Position numbers and translations under genes: made by a program. From assembly GCF_031348265.1 (NCBI RefSeq), contig NZ_CP133771.1:5642001-5706000 (forward strand): a stretch of DNA of 64,000 nt, read 5' to 3'. Positions 41,710 through 50,061 of the stretch are shown one piece after another. Under the pieces are notes generated by a model. That model saw nothing but the letters and a program-made list of their open reading frames with translations. It was not told the origin of the DNA and searched no databases. Source of the DNA: Streptomyces collinus. Lineage in GTDB: Bacteria; Actinomycetota; Actinomycetes; Streptomycetales; Streptomycetaceae. Within the stretch, counting starts at the first letter, position 1, and every line of letters begins with the position of its first letter.

Positions 41710-42876
41710 TCACGCGTGCGGGCCCACCGTCACCTCTCCCACCACCAGCTCGGCCGTCGCCTCCAGTACCTCACCCACGCGCTCAACCTGCTCGCCCAGC
41801 TCCCGTTCCTGCCGTGCCGTCAGCGGGGCGAGCGGCTCGACCGTGACGGTCGTACGACGGCCCCGGCGCCGCTGGTGCCAGACCCCCGCCACCACTCCGT
41901 CGACGAGCAGCACCGGATAGTTGCCCGCCTGGCCGCCCGCGAGGGCGCGCCGGTACGCCGCCCCGGGGAACAGCCGTTCGCGTGGCTGCCCGGCGATGAC
42001 GTACGCGTCGAAGTAGGGGAGCAGGCGGACTCCCCGCGCCGGGCCGTCCGGGAAATCGGTGTCGCCCGCCACCACCCACGCCGGTGTTCCCTCGAAGCGG
42101 ACCTCCTCGATGCGGCCCGCCGCGGCCAGTTCGCCGAACAGGGCCGTGGCCCAGCCGGGCGGCGCCGCCAGCCACCGTGCGAAGTGCGCCGGGGTCGCCG
42201 GGCCGTACGCGCGCAGATAGCGGCGGACGAAGACGGACAAGGCATCACCGTCCCCGTCGCCCACCTTCCGGTTCCCCGTGGCGGGGCGCGTGTACGTCGC
42301 CTTGCGGCCGCGGTCGGGGCCGAAGCACAGCGTGCCCGCCCAGCCGGCCCGGTGCATCACCTGGCGCCAGCGCGGCCACAGGTCCTGGAACGCCGGCATC
42401 ACGCGGGCACCGGCCCAGGGCCCCGTCCGGGCGACGACCTCCTCGGACAGCTCGTCGAGCGTCAGGAACCTGCCGTCGAGCGCTTCGCCGATCGCCGTCA
42501 CGACCTGGGCGGCCTGCTCCTCGGTGAGCCGCACGTCGGGCGGGAACGGGCTCGGGCCGGCCGGGACCGCCGTCAATGCGGCGGCGAAGAGGGGGAGCTC
42601 ACCGGCCGGGAGGAGATGGACCGTGCCGCGCGGGCCGTACGTCTTGACCAGGGACCGGTCGCCCCAGAGCGCGGACCGTACGTCCGCCCGTGTCACCCCG
42701 TCCGTCCGCATCCCCAGCGACAGCTCGGCCGCGGAGAGCACCTGGGCGTGCACGCCCAGCATCGCGCCGGCCACCTCGGCGAGCGGCACGCCGGTCCCGG
42801 CAGGCCCGGCCAGGAACTGCCGCTCCGCCCGGCGTGCGCCGGCCGCGTCCCACGTGATGCTCACGTTCGTCGTCAT
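41710..42876 (-). CDS. HTH_42/AlkZ-like winged-helix protein, possible DNA glycosylase
   Basis: This 388-residue protein belongs to the family of tandem winged-helix proteins that includes AlkZ and YcaQ DNA glycosylases. Family landmarks are GVHAQVLSAAELSLGMR (41-57), VKTYGPRGTVHLLPA, AYGPATPAHFARWLA and LLPYFDAYVIAGQPRERLF, and the C-terminal VVAGVWHQRRRGRR. The catalytic QxQ motif of AlkZ would align with His43-Ala44-Gln45, so the first Gln is His here. It may unhook or excise alkylated bases, or it may only bind DNA. The gene is convergent with the methyltransferase gene and divergent from the structured region starting at 42877. Confidence 0.85.
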   Translation of the reverse strand: MTTNVSITWDAAGARRAERQFLAGPAGTGVPLAEVAGAMLGVHAQVLSAAELSLGMRTDGVTRADVRSALWGDRSLVKTYGPRGTVHLLPAGELPLFAAALTAVPAGPSPFPPDVRLTEEQAAQVVTAIGEALDGRFLTLDELSEEVVARTGPWAGARVMPAFQDLWPRWRQVMHRAGWAGTLCFGPDRGRKATYTRPATGNRKVGDGDGDALSVFVRRYLRAYGPATPAHFARWLAAPPGWATALFGELAAAGRIEEVRFEGTPAWVVAGDTDFPDGPARGVRLLPYFDAYVIAGQPRERLFPGAAYRRALAGGQAGNYPVLLVDGVVAGVWHQRRRGRRTTVTVEPLAPLTARQERELGEQVERVGEVLEATAELVVGEVTVGPHA

Positions 42877-43125
42877 GGTGCGACGCTAGACGCCAATGAG
42901 GACAGATATCGGCCTAGATGGGCTTCCTGCGCCGAATGGCCGCCCGGCTCGCACCGTTCGCTGCGGCTCGCACCGTTCGCCTTGTCACCCTTTCGCCGGG
43001 TCACCCCTTTCGCTCACTGCACTTGCGCATCTTCCGCCGAGGGTTTTCACATCGTTATCGCCTGCGGCTCGCCTCCCCGCATCCACTCGCGTAGATTCGA
43101 AGCCAGGCAATTCGCGTGAGCAAAG

Positions 43126-43168
43126 CTGCGCGGGCGGTACCGCGCAGTGGAGGGGGCTGCGCGGTACC
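43126..43168 (+). repeat. Three-arm alternating inverted repeat (A-A'-A)
   Basis: CTGCGCGG (43126-43133) pairs with CCGCGCAG (43140-43147), and the same middle arm, extended to GGTACCGCGCAG (43136-43147), pairs perfectly over 12 bp with CTGCGCGGTACC (43157-43168). The two hairpins exclude each other, as in attenuators, or the array may be a repeated operator. Confidence 0.6.
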
Positions 43169-43514
43169 AGGCCTCTCGCCGGGTCTCGCGCAGCGGTGAT
43201 GTCGGGACGGCAAAGCGGCGAATCGGCGACGGCCCGGGGGCGACCCCGGGTCAAGCGGGCGTTCGCGGCCGGGTCACCCGTCGGGGGGATGCCGGGACAT
43301 GTCACCCGAGTGGGCCCCAAGGTGCGGAAAATCCTCCGGATCCTGCCCCGTGGCGCCCGATTCCCCTGCGTATGCGCCCTGTTTCGGCCACAGGCAAGCC
43401 CTGAACGAGGGCCTCCGCGGTCATCGCCGCGTCGCCGGGCGGCTCCGGAGAGTAGTTGTGGCACGCCGATGCGCGCAGCATCACTTACGAAGGGTTATGG
43501 TGGAAACCCCCCCT

Positions 43515-43557
43515 CGGGCCGGTCCGTCTCCCCCCCACGGACCGGCCCGTTTTATTT
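43515..43557 (+). terminator. Strong intrinsic terminator with U-tract upstream of uppS
   Basis: A perfect 13-bp stem (43515-43527 with 43537-43549, 9-nt pyrimidine loop) is followed directly by TTTTATTT. U-tracts are rare in this GC-rich genome, so a rightward transcript surely ends here although no protein gene lies before it. Confidence 0.85.
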
Positions 43558-43740
43558 GGGTCCGCCGGGCGGCTCGAACCACCGGCCGGAACCTTTCGTT
43601 CCGCCCCGGTTGGCGGCCCACCGCCGCAGCGGGGGTAGGCTTCGCCCCCGGGGACTGCCACACGGGCAGGGACCGCCCGCGGCCACGACCGGGCCGCACA
43701 CCGCGGCCTGTCCGATCCTTACGGAGGGGCTGACGATCAC

Positions 43741-44514
43741 GTGAACCTGCGCGACAAGCTGCGCGGCCTGCTGGTCAGGCTGTACGCACGCCGGGTGGAA
43801 GGTCACCTGGACCACGCTCAGGTGCCCAAGCACATCGGCGTCATCATGGACGGCAACCGGCGCTGGGCGAAGGCCGCCGGATCCAGCACCGTCGACGGCC
43901 ATCGGGCCGGTGCCGGGAAGATCGAGGAGTTCCTCGGCTGGTGCACCGAGACCGATGTCGAGGTCGTCACCCTCTGGCTGCTGTCCACGGACAACTTCGA
44001 CCGGCCGCAGGAGGAACTCGTCCCCCTGCTCGGCATCATCGAGGACGTCGTGCGCACCCTGGCCGCCGACGGCCGCTGGCGCGTGCACCACGTGGGCACG
44101 CCCGACCTGCTGCCCTCGGGGATGCAGACGGTCCTCAAGGAGGCCGAGGAGACCACCGCGCACGTCGACGGCATAGTGGTCAACGTCGCCATCGGTTACG
44201 GCGGCCGGCAGGAGATCGCCGACGCCGTCCGCTCGATGCTGCTCGACGCCAAGGACCGGGGCACCTCGATGGAGGAGCTCGCCGACGCCGTCGACACCGA
44301 CATGATCGGGCGTCACCTCTACACCAGCGACCAGCCCGACCCCGATCTGGTGATCCGCACCAGCGGCGAGCAGCGGCTGTCCGGATTCATGCTCTGGCAG
44401 ACCGCCCACTCCGAGTACTACTTCTGTGACGTGTTCTGGCCGGCGTTCCGCAAGGTCGACTTCCTGCGTGCCATGCGCGACTACGCCGTCCGCCACCGGC
44501 GCTACGGCGGCTGA
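43741..44514 (+). CDS. uppS: Isoprenyl transferase (UppS/cis-prenyl diphosphate synthase)
   Basis: This 257-residue cis-prenyltransferase extends short prenyl diphosphates with isopentenyl diphosphate, as needed for undecaprenyl carrier lipid in cell wall synthesis. The catalytic Asp37 is in HIGVIMDGNRRWA, and the other signature blocks are LWLLSTDNFDR, NVAIGYGGRQEI and LVIRTSGEQRLSGFMLWQ, followed by the Mg2+-binding Glu in SEYYF. The GTG start has ACGGAGGGG upstream. Streptomyces usually carries more than one such gene, so this may be a paralogue with a different chain length. Confidence 0.95.
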   Translation: MNLRDKLRGLLVRLYARRVEGHLDHAQVPKHIGVIMDGNRRWAKAAGSSTVDGHRAGAGKIEEFLGWCTETDVEVVTLWLLSTDNFDRPQEELVPLLGIIEDVVRTLAADGRWRVHHVGTPDLLPSGMQTVLKEAEETTAHVDGIVVNVAIGYGGRQEIADAVRSMLLDAKDRGTSMEELADAVDTDMIGRHLYTSDQPDPDLVIRTSGEQRLSGFMLWQTAHSEYYFCDVFWPAFRKVDFLRAMRDYAVRHRRYGG

Positions 44515-44868
44515 CGTACCGCTGCCGGGCACCGCGGACGCAGGACGTCCCACGTCACGGCGCCTCCCCGTACCCCCTTGAGGTCGCGCGTAACACGGAG
44601 TTCACGCGCTCGCCGTCATATGCCGTGGCATGGCGACGCTCGTTCGAGGGCATAACCCAGACAGGTCGACGCCCGAACCACGGGTGTCGTATCTCAGCGG
44701 ACGGCACGGGGCCGTCCGCCCGGGAGGCCCTTTGCACCAGCCCGATCGTGCGGTCACAGCACGGACGAAGAGGCGGAGGGCCGGTTCTCGGCCCGCGCAG
44801 GGCGGCCGACGACCGGTCCAGCTCCATACCGTCGCTCCCCGACCTCATCCGAGGGGGTACGTCCTTCC
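44515..44868. other. Intergenic leader between uppS and phoH-like genes
   Basis: This 354-bp gap contains one palindrome, ATGCC-gt-GGCAT at 44620-44631, and a GAGGGGG ribosome binding site before the GTG at 44869. Short open frames here look like chance. No terminator with a good stem was seen after uppS. Confidence 0.5.
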
Positions 44869-46194
44869 GTGGTGACCAGCACAAAGCGCCACAAGCCCGA
44901 CCGGCGCACCTATGTTCTCGACACCAGCGTCCTGCTGGCCGACCCGAACGCCCTGAACCGCTTCGACGAGCACGAGGTCGTGCTCCCCATCGTCGTGGTC
45001 ACGGAGCTGGAGGCCAAGCGGCACCATCCCGAACTCGGCTACTTCGCCCGGCAGGCCCTGCGTCTGCTCGACGAGTTCCGGGTGAGGCACGGTCGCCTCG
45101 ATGCCCCCATCCCTATCGGGGATCTGGGCGGGACCGTCCGTGTCGAGCTCAACCACTCGGACCCCAGCGTGCTGCCCAGCGGCTACCGCCTGGGGGACAA
45201 CGACTCCCGCATCCTCGCGGTCGCCCGCAACCTGCAGGCCGAGGGTTTCGACGTCACCGTCGTGTCCAAGGACCTCCCGCTCAGGATCAAGGCGTCCTCC
45301 GTCGGACTCCTCGCCGAGGAGTACCGCGCGGAGCTCGCCATCACGGACTCCTCCGGCTGGACCGGAATGTCCGAACTGACCCTGCCCGGCGAGCAGGTGG
45401 ACATCCTCTTCGAGGAGGGGCACGTCTACGTCCCCGAGGCCGCCGCACTCCCGGTGCACACGGGCCTGATGATCCAGTCGGAGCGCGGCAAGGCGCTCGG
45501 GCGGGTCACGCCCGAGGGCAACATCCGTGTCGTGCGCGGGGATCGAGAGGTGTTCGGCATCAAGGGCCGCAGTGCCGAGCAGCGCATCGCGCTGGATCTG
45601 CTGCTCGACCCGGACGTGGGGATCGTGTCGATGGGCGGCCGGGCCGGCACCGGCAAGTCGGCGCTGGCGCTGTGCGCGGGGCTGGAGGCGGTCCTGGAGC
45701 GCCGTCAGCACCAGAAGGTGATGGTCTTCCGTCCGCTGTACGCGGTGGGCGGGCAGGAGCTGGGCTATCTGCCGGGTTCCGAGGCCGAGAAGATGAGCCC
45801 CTGGGCGCAGGCGGTGTTCGACACGCTGTCGGCGGTCACCTCCCGCGAGGTCATCGAGGAGGTCACCGCGCGCGGGATGCTGGAGGTCCTGCCGCTCACC
45901 CACATCCGCGGCCGCTCGCTGCACGACGCGTTCGTGATCGTGGACGAGGCCCAGTCGCTGGAACGGAACGTACTTCTTACCGTTCTGTCCCGGATCGGGG
46001 CCAATTCACGGGTGGTTCTCACCCATGACGTGGCCCAGCGGGACAACCTCCGGGTCGGCCGGTACGACGGCGTCGTCGCCGTCGTGGAGAAGCTGAAGGG
46101 GCATCCGCTCTTCGCGCACGTGACCCTGACGCGGTCCGAGAGGTCCCAGATCGCAGCCCTTGTGACCGAAATGCTCGAAGACGGGCACATCTGA
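44869..46194 (+). CDS. PIN-PhoH fusion ATPase/ribonuclease (PhoH2 type)
   Basis: This 441-residue protein joins an N-terminal PIN ribonuclease domain (about 12-150) to a PhoH-type RecA ATPase (about 225-435). The PIN part shows acidic positions in YVLDTSVLLADP and LGDNDSRILAVA. The ATPase has Walker A GRAGTGKS with Lys263 and Walker B in DAFVIVDEAQSLE. Mycobacterial PhoH2 proteins of this layout unwind and cleave RNA. A GTG three bases later is an alternative start. It ends 37 bp before a long hairpin terminator. Confidence 0.92.
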   Translation: MVTSTKRHKPDRRTYVLDTSVLLADPNALNRFDEHEVVLPIVVVTELEAKRHHPELGYFARQALRLLDEFRVRHGRLDAPIPIGDLGGTVRVELNHSDPSVLPSGYRLGDNDSRILAVARNLQAEGFDVTVVSKDLPLRIKASSVGLLAEEYRAELAITDSSGWTGMSELTLPGEQVDILFEEGHVYVPEAAALPVHTGLMIQSERGKALGRVTPEGNIRVVRGDREVFGIKGRSAEQRIALDLLLDPDVGIVSMGGRAGTGKSALALCAGLEAVLERRQHQKVMVFRPLYAVGGQELGYLPGSEAEKMSPWAQAVFDTLSAVTSREVIEEVTARGMLEVLPLTHIRGRSLHDAFVIVDEAQSLERNVLLTVLSRIGANSRVVLTHDVAQRDNLRVGRYDGVVAVVEKLKGHPLFAHVTLTRSERSQIAALVTEMLEDGHI

Positions 46195-46203
46195 CCGCAC
46201 CAG

Positions 46204-46273
46204 GCCAAATAGTATCGCTTATGCGATAGTTGGCGCCGTCCGGAAAAGGCGAAGAGCCTAGCCGGGCGGCGCC
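46204..46273 (+). terminator. Terminator hairpins after the phoH-like gene
   Basis: A 12-bp stem with one G-T pair (46232-46243 with 46262-46273) encloses a smaller AGGC/GCCT hairpin. Just before it, TATCGC-ttat-GCGATA (about 46213-46228) flanked by GCCAA/TTGGC forms a second, overlapping stem. There is no U-tract. Confidence 0.65.
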
Positions 46274-46615
46274 TTCGCGTGTGGCCGTTCCGTGGAATTT
46301 CCTGCGTCAAACGGGATGTGAGCTTTCACACGCAACTCGGAATTGCCTTGCCCCGTCCGGTTACGGCAGAGTCTCACTCCTGTCAGGCCCCGCATACGAC
46401 ACACCTGTACCCCCAGCGGTACGGCACCACAAAAGCATCAGCATCAACTGCATAGCGATGTCGTATGCCGCCCGAGCAACACGCGGCGCTCCCCTCGGGG
46501 GAGTTGCCCACCGGGCCCGCGCCTCCCGTGACCCCGCAGTTGGGGAGGCCTGTGCCAGGGGCACGATTGCGTCCGCGAGGGTCACCGAAGCGGGCGATGC
46601 TGGAAGGAAAACCGT
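46274..46615 (+). promoter_or_regulatory. Long structured leader of the transglycosylase gene, possible riboswitch
   Basis: The 340 bp before the GTG at 46616 contain no gene but several stems. A perfect 10-bp long-range pair GCATACGACA (46392-46401) with TGTCGTATGC (46459-46468) encloses a GTACC/GGTAC hairpin. Further stems follow: CTCCCC/GGGGAG, CCCC/GGGG and GTGCC/GGCAC. Leaders of cell-wall hydrolases in Streptomyces can carry c-di-AMP (ydaO) riboswitches, but I could not identify the ydaO core here, so the class is left open. Confidence 0.45.
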
Positions 46616-47308
46616 GTGAGCCGGATCTCGGTCCGGGGATTCGCAGTGGCTTCGGCCACGGCGGTCACCGCTGTCGGAAGCGTCGTCGGCGTTGCCTCGG
46701 GCAGCACCGCGCAGAACAACGACGCCGAAGCGACGGCAAGCGGCGCGACGCTGCTCGCGGACATCCCCGCGGGCCAGCAGGCCCAGGTGCAGACCGCGTC
46801 GCTGACGCAACAGGCCGACGCACAGGCCATTCAGGCGGACGCGAGCGCGAAGAAGGACGCCGAGGAGGCCGCCCGCAAGGCCGCCGCCGAGACGGCCATC
46901 GCGAAGAAGGAAGCCGCCGAGAAGGCGGCCAAGGAGGCCAAGGAGCGCGCGGAGGCCAAGGAAGCCGCCGCCAGCCGCTCCAAGGACATCTCCGACTTCC
47001 CCGTCGCGACCTCCTACAGCATCGCGCAGCTCCAGGCGATGGCACGGCAGATCGTGCCGTCCGGCCAGTTCCAGTGCTTCAGCAACATCGTGGACCACGA
47101 GTCCGACTGGAACTACAAGGCGGTCAACCCCTCCTCCGGGGCCTACGGCATGTTCCAGGCGCTGCCCGGTTCCAAGATGTCGTCCGTCGGCGCCGACTGG
47201 CGGACCAACCCGGCCACCCAGATCAAGTGGGGCCTGAACTACATGAACGACCGCTACGGCAGCCCCTGTGAGGCCTGGTCGTTCTGGCAGGCCAACAACT
47301 GGTACTGA
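46616..47308 (+). CDS. Secreted lytic transglycosylase-like protein (SLT domain)
   Basis: This 230-residue exported protein has a signal peptide (about 1-33), an Ala/Lys/Glu coiled coil (about 65-122) and a compact C-terminal SLT-type domain (about 135-230). Glu162 in IVDHESDWNYKAVN is the likely catalytic acid, followed by NPSSGAYGMFQALPG, and a disulfide may link Cys154 and Cys218. It would cleave peptidoglycan during growth or spore germination. The GTG start has GGAAGGA upstream. The gene has a long structured leader and a 16-bp terminator, so it is its own transcription unit. Confidence 0.9.
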   Translation: MSRISVRGFAVASATAVTAVGSVVGVASGSTAQNNDAEATASGATLLADIPAGQQAQVQTASLTQQADAQAIQADASAKKDAEEAARKAAAETAIAKKEAAEKAAKEAKERAEAKEAAASRSKDISDFPVATSYSIAQLQAMARQIVPSGQFQCFSNIVDHESDWNYKAVNPSSGAYGMFQALPGSKMSSVGADWRTNPATQIKWGLNYMNDRYGSPCEAWSFWQANNWY

Positions 47309-47339
47309 GCCGACCGGCCCACGGCCGATCCCGTCCTTC

Positions 47340-47378
47340 GCGCGAGCCCCGCACCGTCGTCCGGTGCGGGGCTCGCGC
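47340..47378. terminator. Terminator after the transglycosylase gene
   Basis: A perfect 16-bp stem (47340-47355 with 47363-47378) with a 7-nt loop lies 31 nt beyond the transglycosylase stop codon. Confidence 0.85.
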
Positions 47379-47444
47379 CATGTACGGTCGGACGGATGGC
47401 TCCCGGGGGGAGTGGTGCGCCAAGACGGGGGAAAAGGACGGATC

Positions 47445-48752
47445 ATGTCGCGAGTGCCAGGGTGGCTCGGCCGGGTCGGTGCCGGGCTGACCGAGATCAG
47501 CGAGCGGTACAACGAACGCCGCGCCGAGGCCGAACGGGAGCAGGACGACCCCGACCCCGGGACGCTCGCCGACGACCACGTGCCGGCGCCCCCGGACTAC
47601 GCCCCCGATGTCGCCGCCCGCCCCGATCCCGCGCTGGCCGTGCCGTGGGGGGTACGGGTCGCGGCCGAGGCCGGCTGGCGGCTCCTCGTCCTCGCGGGCA
47701 CGCTCTGGGTGTTGATGCGGGTCATCAGCGCCGTCCAGCTCGTGGTGCTCTCGTTCGTCATCGCGCTGCTCATCACGGCGATCCTGCAGCCGACGGTGGC
47801 CCGGCTGCGACGCCACGGCGTGCCGCGCGGGCCGGCGACCGCGCTGACGGCGATGTTCGGCTTCATCGTCATCGGTCTCATCGGCTGGTTCGTGACCTGG
47901 CAGGTCATGGAGAACATCGACGACCTCTCGGGCCAGATCCAGGACGGCATCGACGAGTTGCGGAACTGGCTGCTGAACAGCCCCTTCCACGTCACGGACA
48001 AGCAGATCAACGAGATCGCCAAGAACCTGCGCGAGGCGGTCGGGGCGAACACCGACCAGATCACCTCGGCGGGCCTGGAAGGCGTGACCGTCGTCGTCGA
48101 GGCGCTCACCGGGATCCTGCTGTCGGTCTTCTGTACCCTGTTCCTGCTCTACGACGGCAAGCGGATCTGGGAGTGGACGCTGAAGCTGGTGCCCGTGGCG
48201 GCGCGGCCGGGAGTGGCCGGGGCCGGTCCGGCGGCGTGGCGGACGCTGACCGGGTACGTGCGGGGCACGGTGATCGTGGCGCTGATCGACGCGATCTTCA
48301 TCGGCCTCGGCATCTACTTCCTCGATGTGCCGATGGCCGTGCCGCTGGCGGTGTTCGTCTTCCTGTTCGCGTTCATCCCGCTGGTGGGTGCGGTGGTGTC
48401 CGGGGCGCTGGCGGTGGTCGTCGCGCTGGTCACCCAGGGGGTGTTCACGGCCGTCATGACGCTGGTGGTGGTGCTCGCGGTGCAGCAGATCGAGGGGCAC
48501 ATCCTGCAGCCGTTCATCCTGGGGCGCGCCGTCCGGGTCCATCCGCTGGCGGTGGTGCTGTCGGTCGCGGCGGGCGCGATGGTGGCCGGGATCGGTGGTG
48601 CGGTGGTCGCCGTCCCGCTGGTGGCGGTGACGAACACGGTCGCCGGGTATCTGCGGTCGTACTCGCAGAAGTCGGCGCTGCGGCATTCGGTGCGGCCGCG
48701 CGGGGCCACGGCGGTGAGTGCGGAGCCCGGCCCGGGGGCGCAGTCCCAGTAG
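47445..48752 (+). CDS. AI-2E/PerM-family membrane permease
   Basis: This 435-residue protein of the AI-2E transporter (PerM/YdiK) family has a charged cytosolic N-terminus (1-65) and about eight transmembrane helices. An amphipathic periplasm-side region lies between helices 3 and 4 (about 165-205). The conserved C-terminal block FIPLVGAVVSGALAV...QQIEGHILQPFILGRAVRVHP is clear. Members export diverse small molecules; no substrate can be assigned. The ATG at 47445 has AAAAGGA upstream and the gene stands alone between two strong terminators. Confidence 0.88.
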   Translation: MSRVPGWLGRVGAGLTEISERYNERRAEAEREQDDPDPGTLADDHVPAPPDYAPDVAARPDPALAVPWGVRVAAEAGWRLLVLAGTLWVLMRVISAVQLVVLSFVIALLITAILQPTVARLRRHGVPRGPATALTAMFGFIVIGLIGWFVTWQVMENIDDLSGQIQDGIDELRNWLLNSPFHVTDKQINEIAKNLREAVGANTDQITSAGLEGVTVVVEALTGILLSVFCTLFLLYDGKRIWEWTLKLVPVAARPGVAGAGPAAWRTLTGYVRGTVIVALIDAIFIGLGIYFLDVPMAVPLAVFVFLFAFIPLVGAVVSGALAVVVALVTQGVFTAVMTLVVVLAVQQIEGHILQPFILGRAVRVHPLAVVLSVAAGAMVAGIGGAVVAVPLVAVTNTVAGYLRSYSQKSALRHSVRPRGATAVSAEPGPGAQSQ

Positions 48753-48771
48753 CGGGACGTCGAGAACGACA

Positions 48772-48810
48772 GCAGGGCCCCGTCCACCGGTCAGGTGGAC
48801 GGGGCCCTGC
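48772..48810. terminator. Bidirectional terminator between permease and ahpD genes
   Basis: A perfect 17-bp stem with a 5-nt loop (48772-48788 with 48794-48810) sits between two convergent genes and can end both transcripts. Confidence 0.9.
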
Positions 48811-48833
48811 GATGCGAGGCGTGCGGCCGGGGG

Positions 48834-49367
48834 TTACTCGGCCAGGACCGCCTCGGCGTCCAGCGTGACGCCGACCGCCTGGATCACGGAGGCGATCTTG
48901 AACGCCTCCTGGACGACCTCGCGGTCGAGGCCCGCCTTGCGCAGGACCTGCTCGTGCGAGTCCAGGCACATGCCGCAGCCGTTGATGGCCGAGACGGCGA
49001 AGGACCACAGCTCGAAGTCGACCTTGTCGACGCCCGGGTTGCCGATGACGTTCATCCGCAGACCGGCGCGCAGGGTGCCGTACTCGTGGTCCGACAGCAG
49101 GTGACGGGTGCGGTAGAAGACGTTGTTCATCGCCATCACCGCGGCGGCGGCCTTGGCGGCCGTGTACGCCTCCGGCGACAGGTTCGCCTTCGCCTCCGGC
49201 TCCAGCTCGCGCAGCACGATCGGGGAGCGCGAGGCGATGGCCGTCGACAGCACCGTGCCCCACAGCTGCTGGGCCGGCAGGTCGGAGTTGCCGATGACCG
49301 AGCCCAGGTTGAGCTTCAGGTCCTTGGCGTAGTCCGGTATGGCGGACTTCAGGGCATCCAGCGACAT
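48834..49367 (-). CDS. ahpD: Alkyl hydroperoxide reductase D (AhpD)
   Basis: This 177-residue all-helical alkylhydroperoxidase carries the active-site set Glu119, Cys131, Cys134 and His138 in FELW and CGMCLDSHE. It matches mycobacterial AhpD (Glu118, Cys130, Cys133, His137). AhpD reduces AhpC by thiol exchange and is recharged by lipoamide-linked electron donors. It lies 6 bp downstream of ahpC and is co-transcribed with it. Confidence 0.97.
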   Translation of the reverse strand: MSLDALKSAIPDYAKDLKLNLGSVIGNSDLPAQQLWGTVLSTAIASRSPIVLRELEPEAKANLSPEAYTAAKAAAAVMAMNNVFYRTRHLLSDHEYGTLRAGLRMNVIGNPGVDKVDFELWSFAVSAINGCGMCLDSHEQVLRKAGLDREVVQEAFKIASVIQAVGVTLDAEAVLAE

Positions 49368-49373
49368 GTCAGA

Positions 49374-49928
49374 TCACTCCCCGGAGAGCAGCGCGACCGG
49401 GTCGAGGGTCTCGTCGCCCTTCGACCAGTTGCAGGGGCACAGTTCGTCCGTCTGGAGCGCGTCCAGGACCCGGAGGACCTCCTTCGGGTTACGGCCGACC
49501 GAGCCCGCGGTCACCATCGAGAACTGGATCTCGTTGTTCTGGTCCACGATGAACACCGCGCGCTTGGCGAAGCCGTCCTCGCCCTCGATGCCGAGGTCGC
49601 GCATCAGCTCGTGCTTGGAGTCGGCCATCATCGGGAACGGCAGGTCGCGCAGGTCGTCGTGGTCCTTGCGCCAGGCGTGGTGGACGAACTCGGAGTCGCC
49701 GGAGAAGCCGAGGACCTGCGCGTCGCGGTCCGCGAACTCCTCGTTCAGCTTGCCGAAGGCGGCGATCTCGGTCGGGCACACGAAGGTGAAGTCCTTGGGC
49801 CACGCGAAGATGACCTTCCACTGACCCTCGTAGGTCTTGTGGTCGATCTGCTGGAACTCCTTGCCCTTCTCCAGCGAGACGCAGGCGGTCAGGTCGAACT
49901 CGGGGAACTTGTCACCGACGGTGAGCAC
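49374..49928 (-). CDS. ahpC: Alkyl hydroperoxide reductase C (AhpC peroxiredoxin)
   Basis: This 184-residue peroxiredoxin has the peroxidatic Cys51 in FTFVCPTE and resolving cysteines Cys164 and Cys166 in ELCPCNW. The C-x-C resolving pair is the actinobacterial type that works with AhpD. The GTG at 49928 was chosen because AAGGAG lies 5 nt upstream; the frame is open to 49976. It destroys peroxides in the cytosol. It is divergent from oxyR, and the shared gap should hold the OxyR site. Confidence 0.96.
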   Translation of the reverse strand: MLTVGDKFPEFDLTACVSLEKGKEFQQIDHKTYEGQWKVIFAWPKDFTFVCPTEIAAFGKLNEEFADRDAQVLGFSGDSEFVHHAWRKDHDDLRDLPFPMMADSKHELMRDLGIEGEDGFAKRAVFIVDQNNEIQFSMVTAGSVGRNPKEVLRVLDALQTDELCPCNWSKGDETLDPVALLSGE

Positions 49929-50061
49929 ACACACTCCTTGCAGCGAAGAAACTCCCGGATCGCGGGGGTTTCCCATGGGTTGGACTGTGTTGATGTTGGC
50001 ACAGGCTCGATTGATTACGGAAATAGCTACACTCGGTCGAGTTGATCGGAGGTAGTTATCA
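49929..50061. promoter_or_regulatory. oxyR-ahpC divergent control region
   Basis: The 133-bp gap between ahpC and oxyR is A+T-richer than its surroundings (TTGATTACGGAAATAGCTAC) and holds the palindrome ACTCG-gt-CGAGT at 50031-50042. In Streptomyces OxyR binds this kind of region to induce ahpCD and itself under peroxide. The exact site was not resolved by eye. Confidence 0.6.

Larger units (their letters stand above)
42877..43740 (+). other. 864-bp stretch without a convincing gene; candidate structured RNA ending in a strong terminator
   Basis: No reading frame here has a ribosome binding site plus protein-like composition. The stretch holds a 16-bp direct repeat (42946-42961 and 42965-42980), a three-arm set of complementary 8-12-bp blocks at 43126-43168 and a strong intrinsic-type terminator at 43515-43557. 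A rightward non-coding transcript starting somewhere after 42877 is the simplest reading. The last 180 bp form the leader of the uppS-like gene, with its ACGGAGGGG ribosome binding site. Confidence 0.5.

Noticed and set aside
43560..43610. GGTTCGAGCC on the minus strand, resembling a tRNA T-loop
   Set aside because: The flanking bases do not form a T-stem or an acceptor stem, and no anticodon arm could be folded.
42896..43744. Long plus-strand frame of 282 codons before uppS
   Set aside because: It has no ribosome binding site, its product is a low-complexity Arg/Pro/Ser mix, and the strong terminator and hairpins lie inside it.
46385..46615. ydaO c-di-AMP riboswitch in the transglycosylase leader
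   Set aside because: The leader is structured and the gene type fits, but the conserved ydaO core sequences were not found by eye. It is kept as an unclassified leader.
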